Assembly (NCBI GenBank): GCA_002778195.1
Contig: PCDI01000011.1
Span: 1,027,763 to 1,091,762, forward strand
Direction: 5' to 3'
Source: Raffaelea ambrosiae
Lineage: Eukaryota > Ascomycota > Sordariomycetes > Ophiostomatales > Ophiostomataceae
Length of the DNA stretch: 64,000 nucleotides
The notes below the pieces were generated by a model. The model was not told the DNA's origin. It saw only the letters and a list, made by a program, of their open reading frames with translations, and did no database searches. Shown in pieces: positions 10,947 through 22,876 of this stretch; positions within the stretch are counted from its first letter, which is position 1, and every line of letters begins with the position of its first letter. The position numbers and the translations under genes are program-made.

Positions 10947-13163
10947 TCATAGCTGTCCGCCCTTGCCTGTGAGCGCTGATGCACGTTGCCACGACGCTGG
11001 GGCCGAACTCGAGTATCCAGGCGGTGCCGCCGTGAGAGAAGTGTTGTAGTTGGCGAAAATGGATGGCCGCTTGCCTCGGGCAGTTCGCGGAGGCCTGCGT
11101 CCAGACACATTGCCAGCCATTGTCTCCATCGCCGCTGTCACAGATGCCACCTCTGACTGTTCTGCTGTCGGCAGACCGCATTTCAGTTGGTGCATGCAAC
11201 GCGCTTGCAACGCGTTCACCATGTCCACGCGGCAGAAGGTATCCGGGTTTCGGATTTCCCGTCCATATGGACAGCTGTGCTGGAATCCGTCCATGTGCGC
11301 GCTGCGGGCTGTGTCTGGATTAGGTCCTATGTTAGCGAGAACAGGCCACAACTTTGCAAGGTTGCCCCGAGAGGACGTCGAGATAAGTGGGCAGCTGGAA
11401 AGAGCAAATAGGTAACTACCTTGCATGTGACGAGTCGTGTTTCTTCCGTCTCCTTGTCCAAAGAGCCGGCTCTGGGAGCCCATTGTTGGAAAGCTGGTCA
11501 CAGTTCTTGGGACTGCAGTCGCAGACAGATGATTGCCGGGGAGGAAACCCTCCGTTTCTCGAGACAGACAACATGCCGTTTCTGTGGGCGCTGTCCCTCG
11601 GATTGTATTGGCGTATGCGTAGCCATGTGTGCTCGCCCCTGAAGTGAAGCTGCCCAGAGCGCGCCGGAGGTGGTCGATTTCAGCCTTTTGCTGTTCTTCC
11701 CGCGCAGCCCAGTCCCTGGCCATATTGTCAAAGTAGATCAGGTCGCGGTCGTGGATTTTCTTTTGCTTAGCTGCTTGTTCTTGTGCCAGAACAAGATCTC
11801 GCTCCATCGTCCAAACGGCCTCCAGAGCACGCATCAGGTGCATTCGGTACCGACCAGGAATCGGATCTTGCATTCCTCGCCGTGTCGTGCTGGGTGCCGT
11901 TGGACCCTTTTCCGGGTCCTCCGAGCCAGACAGGATCATGGCCCTGAGTGTTTCGACAACCTGCACCAGAGCTGGGCGCTGCCACATGTAGTCCGTGTCA
12001 ATGAGGGCCGCAGAGGGCACATTGGCACCCAAGCCACCCAATTTGTCGTAATTGATTGATAGCCCATCCGGAGGCGGCACATGGCATCGAGATGTGCAAG
12101 TCCGAGCTGTCTCTAGTCGAGACGGCGGACTCTCAGGTTTAGGAGGCTGGGGCAGCTCTTGGGAAGACAGTTCTTCTTGAGGTAGCGCCCATTGAAGCAG
12201 GTCTTGCTGCAATGACCCGGGAGATGATCCAGAAGGGAACGGTGTTGTCTGAGGTGGATCTGGCCGAGGTGGTGCAGGAAGTGGTTCTGGCCGAGACTCC
12301 TTTGACTGAATTTGCTCGGACTCCTCAGACAGCCCCGGGTCCACGTCTTCAGAGTCTGTATATTCAGAGTCTGTATATTCAGAGCTTGAATTTTCATAGC
12401 CAGAATACTCAGACTCGGGCTGCTGGGTTTCGGGATCGCCGGACTGAGAACCTCTACAATGAGCAGAGAAAAACCGGTCAATTTTAGGTGGAAATGGATC
12501 CCATGGGAAAATTCCAGTGTCTGAGCGCCCGGGCCAAGCAAGCTTCGCAGGAGACAGCTGTGGTGCAGCCGGGGGGTCCGAGCTATTCGAGGTATGCGAG
12601 ATATGCGAGGCATCCGAGGAATTCGAGGAATTCGAGCGTGTCACAGAGGGTGAATCCTCGGCAGACGTAGCACATGGCAAGGCAACTTCTGCCTTGAGTT
12701 TTGCACCGCCTTGCCTCTCACATTTGTACTTCGGCTCGGGTGGCTCGGGCACATCACTTTCTTGGAAACCAGACCGGCTCTGGCTGCGAAGCAGGCCCTG
12801 CTTTTCCGACGATGCCCAGCATGGAGACACAAACACCGGCCCTTGCAAATTCTCGGCAGATGTGGACACCACGCTTTCTTTGCCGTCCTCCGTGGCTCTG
12901 TCGAGAGGGCCTCCCACAAGCTGGGGCAAGCCGCCACCGCGAATGCTGCCGGAGGTGTGTGGCTGCTGTTGCCAGCCGACCGGAGACTGCGAGGTGCAGT
13001 TCGTCTTAAGGCTGAGCCCATCGTCTGTACCGGGCGGCTGGGGTGTGGAGGAGAACTGCCCCGTATGAGACTGCTGCAGAGGTGACGTCTCATTCGGCCC
13101 CCAGCCGTATAGCCAGAAGGGTCTGTCTGCGCAGAAGGCATTGCGTCTGCAACGACTCGACAT
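10947..13163 (-). CDS. Ser/Pro-rich protein of unknown function with a short coiled coil
   Basis: I do not recognise this protein. The first ATG of the open frame is at 13163 and gives about 738 residues if unspliced. Residues 1-380 are low complexity and rich in Ser, Pro, Gln and Glu, with short repeats such as SNSSDASHISHTSNSSD and SEYTDSEYTDSED. A more ordered segment begins near residue 390 (DTDYMWQRPALVQVVETLRA), followed at about 445-510 by a charged heptad-like helix (ALEAVWTMERDLVLAQEQAA) that could form a coiled coil. The Cys/Arg-rich tail shows no known domain. A donor-like GTAGTT at 11419 and a GCTAAC branch motif near 11330 suggest the frame may cross a stop-free intron (ending at 11327 or 11315), which would remove 31 or 35 residues. 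Composition suggests a regulatory or scaffold protein, but no function can be assigned. Confidence 0.7.
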   Translation of the reverse strand: MSSRCRRNAFCADRPFWLYGWGPNETSPLQQSHTGQFSSTPQPPGTDDGLSLKTNCTSQSPVGWQQQPHTSGSIRGGGLPQLVGGPLDRATEDGKESVVSTSAENLQGPVFVSPCWASSEKQGLLRSQSRSGFQESDVPEPPEPKYKCERQGGAKLKAEVALPCATSAEDSPSVTRSNSSNSSDASHISHTSNSSDPPAAPQLSPAKLAWPGRSDTGIFPWDPFPPKIDRFFSAHCRGSQSGDPETQQPESEYSGYENSSSEYTDSEYTDSEDVDPGLSEESEQIQSKESRPEPLPAPPRPDPPQTTPFPSGSSPGSLQQDLLQWALPQEELSSQELPQPPKPESPPSRLETARTCTSRCHVPPPDGLSINYDKLGGLGANVPSAALIDTDYMWQRPALVQVVETLRAMILSGSEDPEKGPTAPSTTRRGMQDPIPGRYRMHLMRALEAVWTMERDLVLAQEQAAKQKKIHDRDLIYFDNMARDWAAREEQQKAEIDHLRRALGSFTSGASTHGYAYANTIRGTAPTETACCLSRETEGFLPGNHLSATAVPRTVTSFPTMGSQSRLFGQGDGRNTTRHMQGSYLFALSSCPLISTSSRGNLAKLWPVLANIGPNPDTARSAHMDGFQHSCPYGREIRNPDTFCRVDMVNALQARCMHQLKCGLPTAEQSEVASVTAAMETMAGNVSGRRPPRTARGKRPSIFANYNTSLTAAPPGYSSSAPASWQRASALTGKGGQL

Positions 13164-14392
13164 GGCTACTGGGTTTCTTTTGCCCAGGAAGAGGAAGTAA
13201 GATAAAGTGAGGGTTTCTTTTGTTTCACAAGAAACCAAAAAAAAAAAAAAGATTGCAAAGAGACGTGGGAGAGTTAGTGCTTGATTCGTAGTGATGCTAG
13301 AACAGCCTTCCAAGATTTACTCTCGATGTTTTAATGCAAACAAAAGGGGAGGTAACTGAAGAAGAGGAAACTAAGGTTGTATGAAAAAGGGGGCGAAAAA
13401 GAGAAAATGAAAGTAGAAAGGAAAAGGGGAAGAAGAGAGGCGATGGTATACTCGTGACGTGACTGGTAAACAAAAGGGAACATAGAAGGCACGACGGGCC
13501 AGATAATAAGAGCCTTCCTCATTATTTGCAGACAAAACTGGAAGGACCATGCCTCCTACCTAGGACCACGAAGAAGCAGGTGCAATGGGCCGTTAAAAGA
13601 AAGCTGGGCACTGCCCATTGCGGTGTCCGTTGTCTGAGCAGCCTCAGCATTGCAGACTTCACTTTCCTAAGAGACATCAGAGACGGAGTATCGAGCGTCA
13701 AGAGGTATGAAAAGGAAACAAAACAGTTTTTGCCTTGTCCTTTCGTCGTCATCATTGCTTTCAAAAGGCCCAAAAACCCCAGGCCAATGTTGTAAACTGT
13801 CGTAAAAAAATAGGGGGAATCGACAAGAAATAAAATAGACCGCAGAATCAATCCCTCCACCATCTCTCCAGAGAAGATGGTGTGTCTGTGTCTCCGTGTA
13901 CGCCCGTATTCCGGTAGGAATAAATAATAAAACGCAATATAAACAACAACAGACGAACAGAAATGAACATCAAAAAGAACACCGCAGCACTCCCATGGCA
14001 AAGCCGTCGTTTACATGACCCGAACAGCTTGCGAACCCCAAGGGGCAAATCATATCCCGTCCATATTTTTTTCGTGTCCCTGTGCCCATATGTTTGTTTT
14101 CTTTCCGTCAAATGCCAAAACAACGCTCCAGCTCTGCTATGCCGCTACCTCCCCCCCCCTTCAAGTCAAGAAGTGTTCATGTATACCTCGGGGTGTTAGA
14201 GAGCCCCGGCTGACGCCTTTGTTTGTTCGTGCTTCCCATCCCAATAACTCAAAAAAAAAAAAGAAACCCGATAAACACCGAGAACAAATGATGGCAGAAA
14301 AGGAGTAATGGTGGCCAAAAAGAGCCAATCCGTGTGGTTCGTCACGAACGAATGCAACACTTAAAAGGGCTCAATGGCGATTGCGACCACAT
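13164..14392. other. Intergenic region between the Ser/Pro-rich gene and OGT
   Basis: It covers the 5' side of the Ser/Pro-rich gene and the 3' side of OGT, both on the minus strand. It is A-rich on the plus strand with a poly-A run near 13235. No coding signal is seen. Confidence 0.6.
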
Positions 14393-17300
14393 CTAAAGGT
14401 GGATGTCGCCCCGTTCGCCTGTGACCCATCTGCGCCAGGCCTCCTCGTAGGCGTCTTCAAGATCGGATACCCATCGTCGAGTGTCGAACAGCCCACAAGT
14501 CCATTTGTTCTGCCAGAGCAGTTTGCGGAGATCAGCCAGTCGGCCGGAACCTTCGCCGTACATCTCGCCAAAGCTGCTGCCCTCGGCGTGCTTCAGTCGG
14601 TACGACAGACTGCTGGCTAAGCTGATGCCGAACTTCTCATATTCACTCTCGTCGGCCGCAATCAACTCGGCTGCGGCTTGTTCACCCGCAGCGTCCTTTG
14701 GCAAGGCTCCCTTCAGAATCGATGCTCCAATGCGCGAACACATCTTGAATTCGTACCGCGGCAGTGTCAGCAGTGGCGTGCTGGACCACAGCACGTCGGC
14801 GGCCGTTGTGTGCGCATTACACTCGGGGGTATCGAGGAAGAGGTCACAAATACGTGCACGAGTGATGTGCAGATGCTTCGGGGCTACATCCGTGAAGATG
14901 ATTCGATTGGCCACATTCTCACCGGCCCAAAGTATCGCAGTCCTTCTCAGATTGACCTCGCCTAGCTCGGGGAACCGCAGTAGCCATAAAACAGCATTCG
15001 GAACACCTGCCAGAATCCGCAGCCAGCTCCTGAATGTGGTTGGGTCGATCTATTATACCATTGGGTCAGCATTCGGAGAGCATGTCTCGAGAGGATCAAC
15101 TGGGAAATCGTCTCACCTTGTACAACTGGTTGAAGTTCCCCAGGATGATGGTGTCATCCGAAAGATTTGGAAACAGTTCTTTCCGCATCTTCCATCGCCG
15201 ACGCTGTTCATCTTGCCAAGTCAATGAGCGTTCGCCCGCCTCCGCAGACTGCTTATGATCGCAGCAAAAGAACGTGTCGCGGCAGTAAATGATGTTCTCC
15301 GAGTAGATCCAGTTTTCGGTATCCGACGAAGCCTCGTCGCGGAAAACATCACCAATGCTCACGTTGCCACGCCACGGCCGCCGTGTGGACGGTGGCACGG
15401 CAGTGGTGTCGGCCAACAAGTAGTCACACCACTCAGCACCCAGAGTACCGGCAAAACCCATGAAGGCCATTTGAATGGGTGCCGGCCGGGCGGCAAAGAT
15501 CTCGTTGCGTGCTCCGCGCGTGTAGCCGTTCAGATTGATGAGGATATGGATGCCGTCTTGAACGATCTGCTCAATGAGGCGTTCTGGAGTCCAGTTGGTC
15601 ACGTCGCGGAAGACGGGTGCTTCTTGCTCGATCTGTTGGCGATGAACCGATTTGTCGCTCGCAGTGGTTGCATAGCAGAAGGCCTTTGCCCGAGACGGAT
15701 TATGGAACCCGAAGACTGATTGCATTCTGGACGAAGACATCCTTGTTAGTCGTGCTCAAAATTACAAAATTACGAAACTGGGGAGACCGGGGGGGGGGGG
15801 GGACATCAAAGATCGGAAAAGGGGTGAGAGAAAAAAAGAAAAGGCGTACAAATGAGCCAGTGGGTGGTTGTTGAAGTCGGAAGAAATGTAGCCAATGTTC
15901 AGCTGAGGCTGCGGAGGAGCGGGCGGAGGATACACGGAGCTCGACAGCCAGGGAGAACGAAGCGTGGAACATGATATACGGTAGGCATTTCGCTGTGAAA
16001 TTTGGCGCACTTCCTTGGCAGGAAGAGGGCAGGTAAATGTGTGGAATGGCAGGACCGTTGGTGCCGAAGGAACGGCCAAGCTCGCGGGAAGTCGTGGTCT
16101 CCCATACCCTGTTGGCGATTCGATGCCTCGGATGTATCGGTCATGATACCAGCGGCGCATGACAACGCGGGTGGCTCGTTCAATGAGACGGAGAACGCGA
16201 GGTCCCTGCCAAGACTGGCCTGCCCATTTCTGCAACTCGTGCGTCACATTCAACGTCTTGCGGCCACCGTTTCCGATCACATGGCTGTTCCCGACGATGA
16301 GGCTGTTGTTGTTGCTGTTGCCGTTGCCGTTTTCCCCAGTTATGAATTCGATATCATCGTGGCTGATTTCATCAAAGTCACCAACCGCTTCCTTCATCTG
16401 GGACACGAGCATGGCAATGGCACTGTCATGCAAGACACCTTGGCCCCAGGTAGAGCCTTCCTGAAGTTGCCGACCGACAATGTCTACGACGCGCTTCATG
16501 AGACCGCTTCCGCGGCCGTGCTGTCGAACGTCGCGAAGCATACCGTCGTCGGCAACATGCCATCGGTCAAAGCGACCATTGTAGAGCACCACACCACCCC
16601 GACCACGCCAATCGCAGACTGAGTTGAGGGCCGTAGACAGGCCACAGACGGCTTCGGAGAAGTCTGGGTTCGAGGTGACTGCGCGGCGGTAGTACACAAT
16701 AGCCTCAGCAATGCGACCGCGATCTTTCACAGCGTTGGCGAGATTGGTCAGGGCGATGTCAAACGTGCCATCACAGGCAACCGCCTGCTCGTACATCTTG
16801 ATGGCGCCGTCAAGGTTTCCCACATCCTTCAGCAGGCTGCCTAGATTAGTATGGAGATGGACATGCTTTGGATCGAGTCGCAAGCCGTAGTTGTAATAGG
16901 CAAAGGCCAAAGCCAAACCGCTCCCCGGAGTTATACCCGCAGGAATATTCTGTTGCGAGGTTGCATCCAAGGACAGCAGTTGTTGTTGCGCCATCTGGCG
17001 CTGCTTCTGCAGATGTGCAGCAGAGATGACCGAAGACTGCTGCACACTGGCCAACAAAATGCCCACATTGTTGGCCGTTGATGGGCTCTCTTGCAAAGAC
17101 AGAGACAAGTAGTAGAGGGCAAGAATGTCAGCCACAGGAGATGACTGGCTGCTGCTGCCGCCCGACGGGAAACCGCTAGTAGTCATTCCGTCCTGGAGGA
17201 TCTTGGCCAGAGAGAGCAAAGCATTGCTCGTGGTGGCAATGGCAGATTTGCGGTGGTGGTTATCGGGGATTCGGCGAAGACCAGGCAGCTGGCCACCGGT

Positions 17301-20258
17301 GGAGGCAAAGACGAGGTTGGCGGTGAGTTTTGCCTTATCTGGAGGCAGCAACAGAGGTGCTGACATGCGTTGGGCAGACAAGTACGTCTGTCCATGAGCG
17401 CCCATTTCAGCCGGGACCAGGGCATTGTGAATGCGCTGGATGAGAGCGGAAATGGAGCGGACACTGCGTCCAGCACCAATCAGAACAGCCTCTTCGTAGG
17501 CAGCGGACGCAGCCTCGGTCTCCTTCATGGCGTACAGAATGTTGGCCTTCGTGTGGATGAGGATCAGGATGCGGCCGTTGTCGTGACCAGGAATGGCATA
17601 GCCACTCGAACCAAAGCCCGGTTGTGCGCTGGAAGGATCTGTTACAGGATCTTGCTGTCCAGCACTCGTTTGGCCGGCGATGCCGTTCACCGCATTGGAA
17701 TTCGAGGAAGCAAACTGGGCGTCAGTGCTGGCGACGCCCTCGACATTGGCAGCACCACTAGTTGCGCCGGACCCAGCAGCACCCGGTTTCCGTATGCGCA
17801 GCGAGTCTTGCACAAAGTTGATCATTTCGACGGCCTCGCGATTTCGGTGTTCTGCAGCAAGAAGGCTGGCAAGATGTTCGGCCGGCTCGAGGTAGCTGGG
17901 GCGGGTCCGGATGGCACGGAACCAGTGGTTCTCGGCCTCTTCGCGGCGATCAAGGCAATATAGCGTGGCAGCAATATTAGACACGACCTCGACATGGTCG
18001 GGCTTCAGCGCGTAGATGCGATTGAACCACTCCAGAGCTTGTTCGAAATGCTCCAGACCATAGTGCAGGCAACCTCCCAGCAACATGCCGTCGATCCACT
18101 TCCAGCCGCTCTGCTCACACAAGCTTGACAGCACCTCGAGAATGGCCTTGGCCTGCTGGATGACGGGCGGATGCGGGAGGAACATGCTGCCTGCCGCAGA
18201 TCCAGACGGATGCGAGAAGCCGTAAGGCTTGGCTAGCTGGGACTGGAGCTTTTGGATGGCTGCCGGGTTGCCGACAAGCTGCTGGCCATGTGGTGTGGGC
18301 ACCGCGACAACCTGGCCCTGAAGAGCCCCAAGCGCAGCGTACTGTTGCTGCTGCTGATGTTGCTGGATCTGTTGCTGGAGGTGCTGCTGTTGCTGCAGCT
18401 GCTGCTGCAGCTGTGCCTGCTTTGTCAAAACGGCCATTTTTGTGGCAGCCCGCAAGCTGGGAACAGGCCTGCCGTGAAGCGACTTCTTTGTGTGCGTCAA
18501 ATACAGTAGAAGCTCGGCATACGTTTTCTCGGCGTGAATCAGCGCACGCTCCTTGAAGCGAGGCAGGCTTTCACCTGGCACGGCGAGGCTGGAGGCGGAC
18601 GAATCAGCCGAGGGGCCCATGGAAAGCATCTCGAGAGCTCGGATGGGTGACTTCATGACGTTCGAGTTCTCCATCTTGGTGGGGTCATGGTCGTGGGCGC
18701 CGTGGGCGCCGTGGACCGGGCCGTGTGCTTGTTGATAGGCGGCAGAATTGAGATGAGAAGCGGCGTGAGGAACGCAGAAGAGATTCTGCTGCTGTTGGCT
18801 GACGACCGAGAGGTTGGCTGCGTTGTTCAGGTTGGCAATGGCAGGAGAAAACATGGGCTGGGCCGCAGATATAAAAGCACTGTCACAGGCGATGTTCGCG
18901 GGGTTGAGGAAGGCCAGGCTGCTGCCGTCGCTGTTGACAACGTTCGACATTGGGAAAGACTGGGACTGGTAGCCGGGCAAGAGAGCGCTTTCTGGCCATA
19001 TGGGCTGTGGGTTGAAGCTGACAGGGTTGAAAGCGGTCGGTCCTGGCGATGTCGGATAGGAGGGTGCAAACACGGGCTGCACAAGCATGCCGTTGGCAAA
19101 GTTGATGCTGTTGTTGTTCGCCTGCATCTGACCAAGAAGGGAAGCATTCTGCAATAGCGAGGCCTGATTGGCAACAGCGGCAGCATTGGCAAGATTCGCA
19201 GAGGCGGCAGCTGCAACGACAGCATCCGAGATGGCAGCATCGGGGTTCCAGGCCCCAGCCATGATGGGGTTAGCGGCAGACATGACTCCAGCACCGGCGA
19301 GAGCGGCCGCCGACCCATCATTCAGGGATTGTTGATAAGGCCACACGCCGGCTGGCATGGCAGACTGGTGACCCAAGCCATGTGAAGCGGATGAGATTCC
19401 AGCACTGGTATTGGTATGTTGCTGTTGCTGCTGGTGATGCTGATGATGCTGGTGCTGGCGCTGTTGCTGGAATTGGAGTCCATGGGAAGCTACGTCCTGC
19501 TGGACGACAGCCGTCGGGAAGATGGCTGATGATGCCGGCATGGCCATCTGCTTAAAGGGCGGGGGTCCGGCAGCCAGGCTTGTGGGCGAGCCGTCGTAGC
19601 CGGCATCAATGGTTCCGTTCGGCGTCTTGCGGCGCAGCTGGTATTCCTGTTGTTGCTCCGGGACCAGGTTGCGACCGTTAGCGGCACGTGAAACGCCAGC
19701 GGCCCGGGAAAAGGACGCGGCATTAGAGGATGAAGACCCTGGCGCCGCCAGATGCGATCCCAATTGGCCGTGCTGGGGCAGCTGGCTGTGCTGGCCATGC
19801 TGGCCGGGTTGGTTAGCTTGGTTGGGTTGGCCGTGTCGTTGCTGGTGCTGGGACGCGAGGGCACTCTGGGCTGAGGCGGATCCAATGGCGGGCTGCGAGG
19901 TCCGTATCGGAATGGTTCGCTGGGCCGACGAGGCAATGCCGGCAGCTGCTGAGGCCGTTAGATACGGATTCTGCGGCCTTGTGGGCCGACTTCGCGATAG
20001 GTACTCGTGGTGCTGTTGCTGGTGCTGGTGCTGGCGTTGTTGTTGCTGCTGCTGCTGCTGCTGCTGTTGGTGTTGTTGTTGTTGTTGTTGTTGCTGCTGA
20101 TGTTGCTGCTGATGTTGCTGCTGATGTTGCTGCTGCTGCTGCTGCTGGAGGGCCATAAAGTATTCGGGTTTGAGATGAGCCTGGAAGGGGAGGAGAGGCT
20201 CGAACTGGCGAGGAGAAGGCGCCGCCTGCTGGTGCATCTGCACCAGTGGCTGCTGCAT
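14393..20258 (-). CDS. UDP-GlcNAc:protein O-GlcNAc transferase (OGT/SPY-type, GT41)
   Basis: Three exons: 15850-20258, 15117-15726 and 14393-15049, 1891 residues. The start is the ATG at 20258. The protein transfers N-acetylglucosamine (or possibly another sugar, as plant SPY does) to Ser/Thr of nuclear and cytosolic proteins. Residues 1-600 are low complexity, with a poly-Gln/His tract near 36-80. TPR repeats occur near 710-815 (EQALEWFNRIYALKPDHVEV) and 1120-1215 (GLRLDPKHVHLHTNLGSLLK). The GT41 catalytic half follows: GYISSDFNNHPLAHL carries the first conserved His region and spans the exon 1/2 junction, DGIHILINLNGYTRGARNEI the second, FNQLYK|IDP spans the exon 2/3 junction with the conserved Lys, and NRIIFTDVAPK plus CNAHTTAADVLWSSTP form the nucleotide-sugar site. 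Donors are GTACGC and GTGAGA. It is longer than animal OGT because of the Q-rich leader and a spacer between catalytic lobes. Confidence 0.93.
20025..20150 (-). repeat. CAG/CAA/CAT trinucleotide tract encoding poly-Gln/His in OGT
   Basis: A roughly 125-bp run of mixed CAG, CAA and CAT codons (read on minus) encodes Gln runs punctuated by His. Mixing synonymous codons suggests selection for the amino acids as well as slippage. It forms the N-terminal low-complexity segment of OGT. Confidence 0.85.
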
Positions 20259-21003
20259 GGTGGGCAACTAATGGAGAGGCGGACGAAGGGGGCAGCCGAC
20301 GATGCAAAGGTCGTCGAGGAGCCCGGGCATCCGCAGCGGTCGCCTATGAAGACGGCCAGAGTCGACAAAGAGAGGAGGCAAGGTGGACGGAGCGGCAGAT
20401 GCAGAGAAATGATAGCGAGAGAGAGAAAACGAGAGTTTTAAAATTCAAAAGGAGGGTGCCCTAGCCGTATAGGCTGGGGGGGAGGGAGATGGAGGGAAAA
20501 GAATACATAAGAAAGGACGCCGATGAGAGAAGTGAAGACGACAAAGGAAAGAAAAGGGCTGCCGAATGATGGAGAAGAAAGGACCAGAGAAAAAGGAGGA
20601 CGCAAAGGAAGGGAAGGCCGATGAAGACGCCCAAATAAACGAACGAACTACTGCGAGGGCGAGGGCGAGGTCCAAGTCGAAGCCCGAGTCAAATCGAGAA
20701 AGTCGACGGTTGTTGAAAGAGACGTCGAGAGAAAGAAGTCGAGAGAAGCCGGAACGTCGGGGCAAAAAAAAAAAAGTCGAGAGAAGATCGAGATGGCCGA
20801 TCGAGACGGCGATCCAGCGACGAGGGATGGCGGCGTCAAAACAGGCGATTGATGAGTCGAGATGCCGGGATGGAGGCTGCGGGAGAGAGAGATGGGGAGA
20901 GAGATGGAGAGAGAGAGGAGAGAGTGTCAGAGTGAGTGAGAAATGCGAATAGAGAAGAAACAAGTTTGAAGCGCGACAGCTGGTTGGAGAAGGCTTGTCG
21001 AGA

Positions 21004-21044
21004 TTTCCTTGGTTTTCTTGGTTTTCTTGGTTTCCTTGGTTGGC
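21004..21044. repeat. 9-bp TTTTCTTGG tandem repeat
   Basis: Four copies of TTYYCTTGG in tandem followed by a partial TTGG, in the region 5' of OGT. Confidence 0.8.
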
Positions 21045-22077
21045 TTGTGCGGTCTGTAACACCTGCAGCCCGCCTGGTGGCGCCGGCGCGGGTTTAAAGC
21101 CTGTAGTGGAGCAGCTTAGTGGGTGGCCCGGGGGGAGAGGGGCGGCTGCTTCAGCACGTTTTTTTTTTGGCGGTGCGTACCACCAGGAGGAGCCGCTAAA
21201 AAAAGACGACAGATGGCAGATGGAGGGATGGGCAGCGAAAGAGTTAGGGTATGAGAAGGCGAAGAGACACAGGCAGGAAATTGAAAGGGACGAAGAGGAA
21301 GAAGAAGAGCCAGGAATGCGAAGAGAGGAGGAAAAAGGAAAGGCGGAAAAAGAAAACGAAGAGGCCGCGGGGAGCGAAGCGGAAGAGAGGCAAGAAAACG
21401 AAAACCCCTGAGGGCCGTTTGCAGATCTGCGATCTTGGAGCTTGTTCGCTGCCGCGGGCGGGAGCTCTTTGGCGGCCAGCAGTTGGGCAGCAGGCTGCTA
21501 TGCTAGCAGGCTGTTGGGTGCCGGATGGAATGTCCCAGCTGACCGTAGCAGAGACTCTCGGTGGCACATTTGCTTCTTTTCGAGTGTTGTTGCTTTGTTT
21601 GCCAGGTTCTTTCTTTTTTGGGTTTTTTTTTGTTTTGCTTTTTTGTTTTGCTTCTTTTTTTTCTTACTTCAAAATTTTCCTCTCTTTTTTTTTCTTTTTT
21701 TTTTTTATTGCTGACCGCCGGACAGGATGGGGCGGCCTATGATGCTGGGTGGAGAGGTGGTGGGGGAATGGGCGGAGGCAAGCCAGACAATCAGGAAGGA
21801 AGGGGGGTGTGAATGGGTGGTAAAATGGGAAAGCGCGACCCGTCACTGGCTCCCTGGTGGGGGAGCAGGGGTGAGGGAAGGCAGGAAGGGGGGGACAGGC
21901 CATGCGGCCTCTCTCCATAGTACATGCAAGTACGTATACCCTCCCTCGTCAGGGCTGGTGGTCGTGTGGGTGGTTGAGCGACGTTGTGGTTTCTTGGTTC
22001 CCTGGTCCGCTTGGTTGCGTCCTTGCTGTCCGTGTTGGTCGGCTGTTTTGTGTTGCTATCCTTGGCTTTCTCGTTCC

Positions 22078-22140
22078 CTGATTTCTGATTTCTGATTTCT
22101 GTCTTCTGTCTTCTGTCGTCTGTCGTCTGTCGTCTGTTTG
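22078..22140. repeat. Nine-unit heptamer repeat with stepwise variant blocks
   Basis: Nine contiguous 7-bp units: CTGATTT three times, CTGTCTT twice, CTGTCGT three times, then CTGTTTG. Variants are grouped in blocks rather than scattered, as expected if single mutated units were amplified locally by slippage or unequal exchange. Confidence 0.95.
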
Positions 22141-22850
22141 CGTGTTCGTTGGGTCTTTGTGTCTTGTAGTATTGCGACGGGGTTCTGGGGGTGTCGGGGT
22201 GGACGAGCAGCTTACAGTGGATAGTCTTGGAATTCTCTTAGGATTCTCTAAGGATTCTCTGATGGGCTCCATGCATATATCGGACAGTCTGTATCTCTTT
22301 TGGATCTCAGTCTGATAGCTGTGGGACAACCTGGCAAAATGCCCGAAATGCCATTTCACCATGTCGCAGCCTGTGAAGCCGACTTCTGTAAGCTGCTATG
22401 CACATGATGCGTAGTAACAACCTACCAAGCTCGCTGTCTGGCAGCTGGGAGGCGGGCTCTTCACCAACTAACTGCGCGATACAACTGTCGCTGCACATCT
22501 CCAAATCGAGTCGTCGAGCAGGGCGCGCCAACACAGACCAGCCCGCTGCCGGACGGTTGCGCTAGGCAGACGAGGCGGACATCGTTGCGCTAGTCCTTGT
22601 CGGTCGTCATATTAATGCTTACAACGTATACGAGTCAGGCACTGCGGCAGTGTTTTTTCTCGGTGCTTTTAGGTGTTTTGGGAGCTTTGGTGGGCAGTTG
22701 GAGGATCGTCATTCATGACTGCAGAATGTTTCGTGACTCTGAAGTATTTTTTTGTCTTCTTTCCTGCTTGTATTGCCCTTTCTTATTTCGTATGTTGTCT
22801 TTCTCTTCTTTTTCTCCTCCATCTTCTAGTTTTCTCGAGATTCCTCCTTT

Positions 22851-22876
22851 TCTCTTCTCTTCTCTTCTCTTCTCTT
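22851..22876. repeat. TTCTC pentamer microsatellite
   Basis: About five perfect TTCTC units inside a longer CT-rich stretch. Confidence 0.85.

Noticed and set aside
11395..11419. 25-nt GT-AG segment in the Ser/Pro-rich gene
   Set aside because: Far shorter than any workable spliceosomal intron; the longer alternatives ending at 11327 or 11315 are considered instead.
20445..21062. 205-codon minus-strand frame just upstream of OGT
   Set aside because: Ser/Leu/Phe-rich translation of purine/pyrimidine tracts including the TTTTCTTGG repeat; more likely OGT 5' UTR.
21949..22560. Two adjacent minus-strand frames that could join through a GTAGGT donor near 22430
   Set aside because: Acceptor choice is arbitrary, the predicted intron is very short, and the C-terminal frame mostly translates the heptamer repeat. 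No recognisable protein results.
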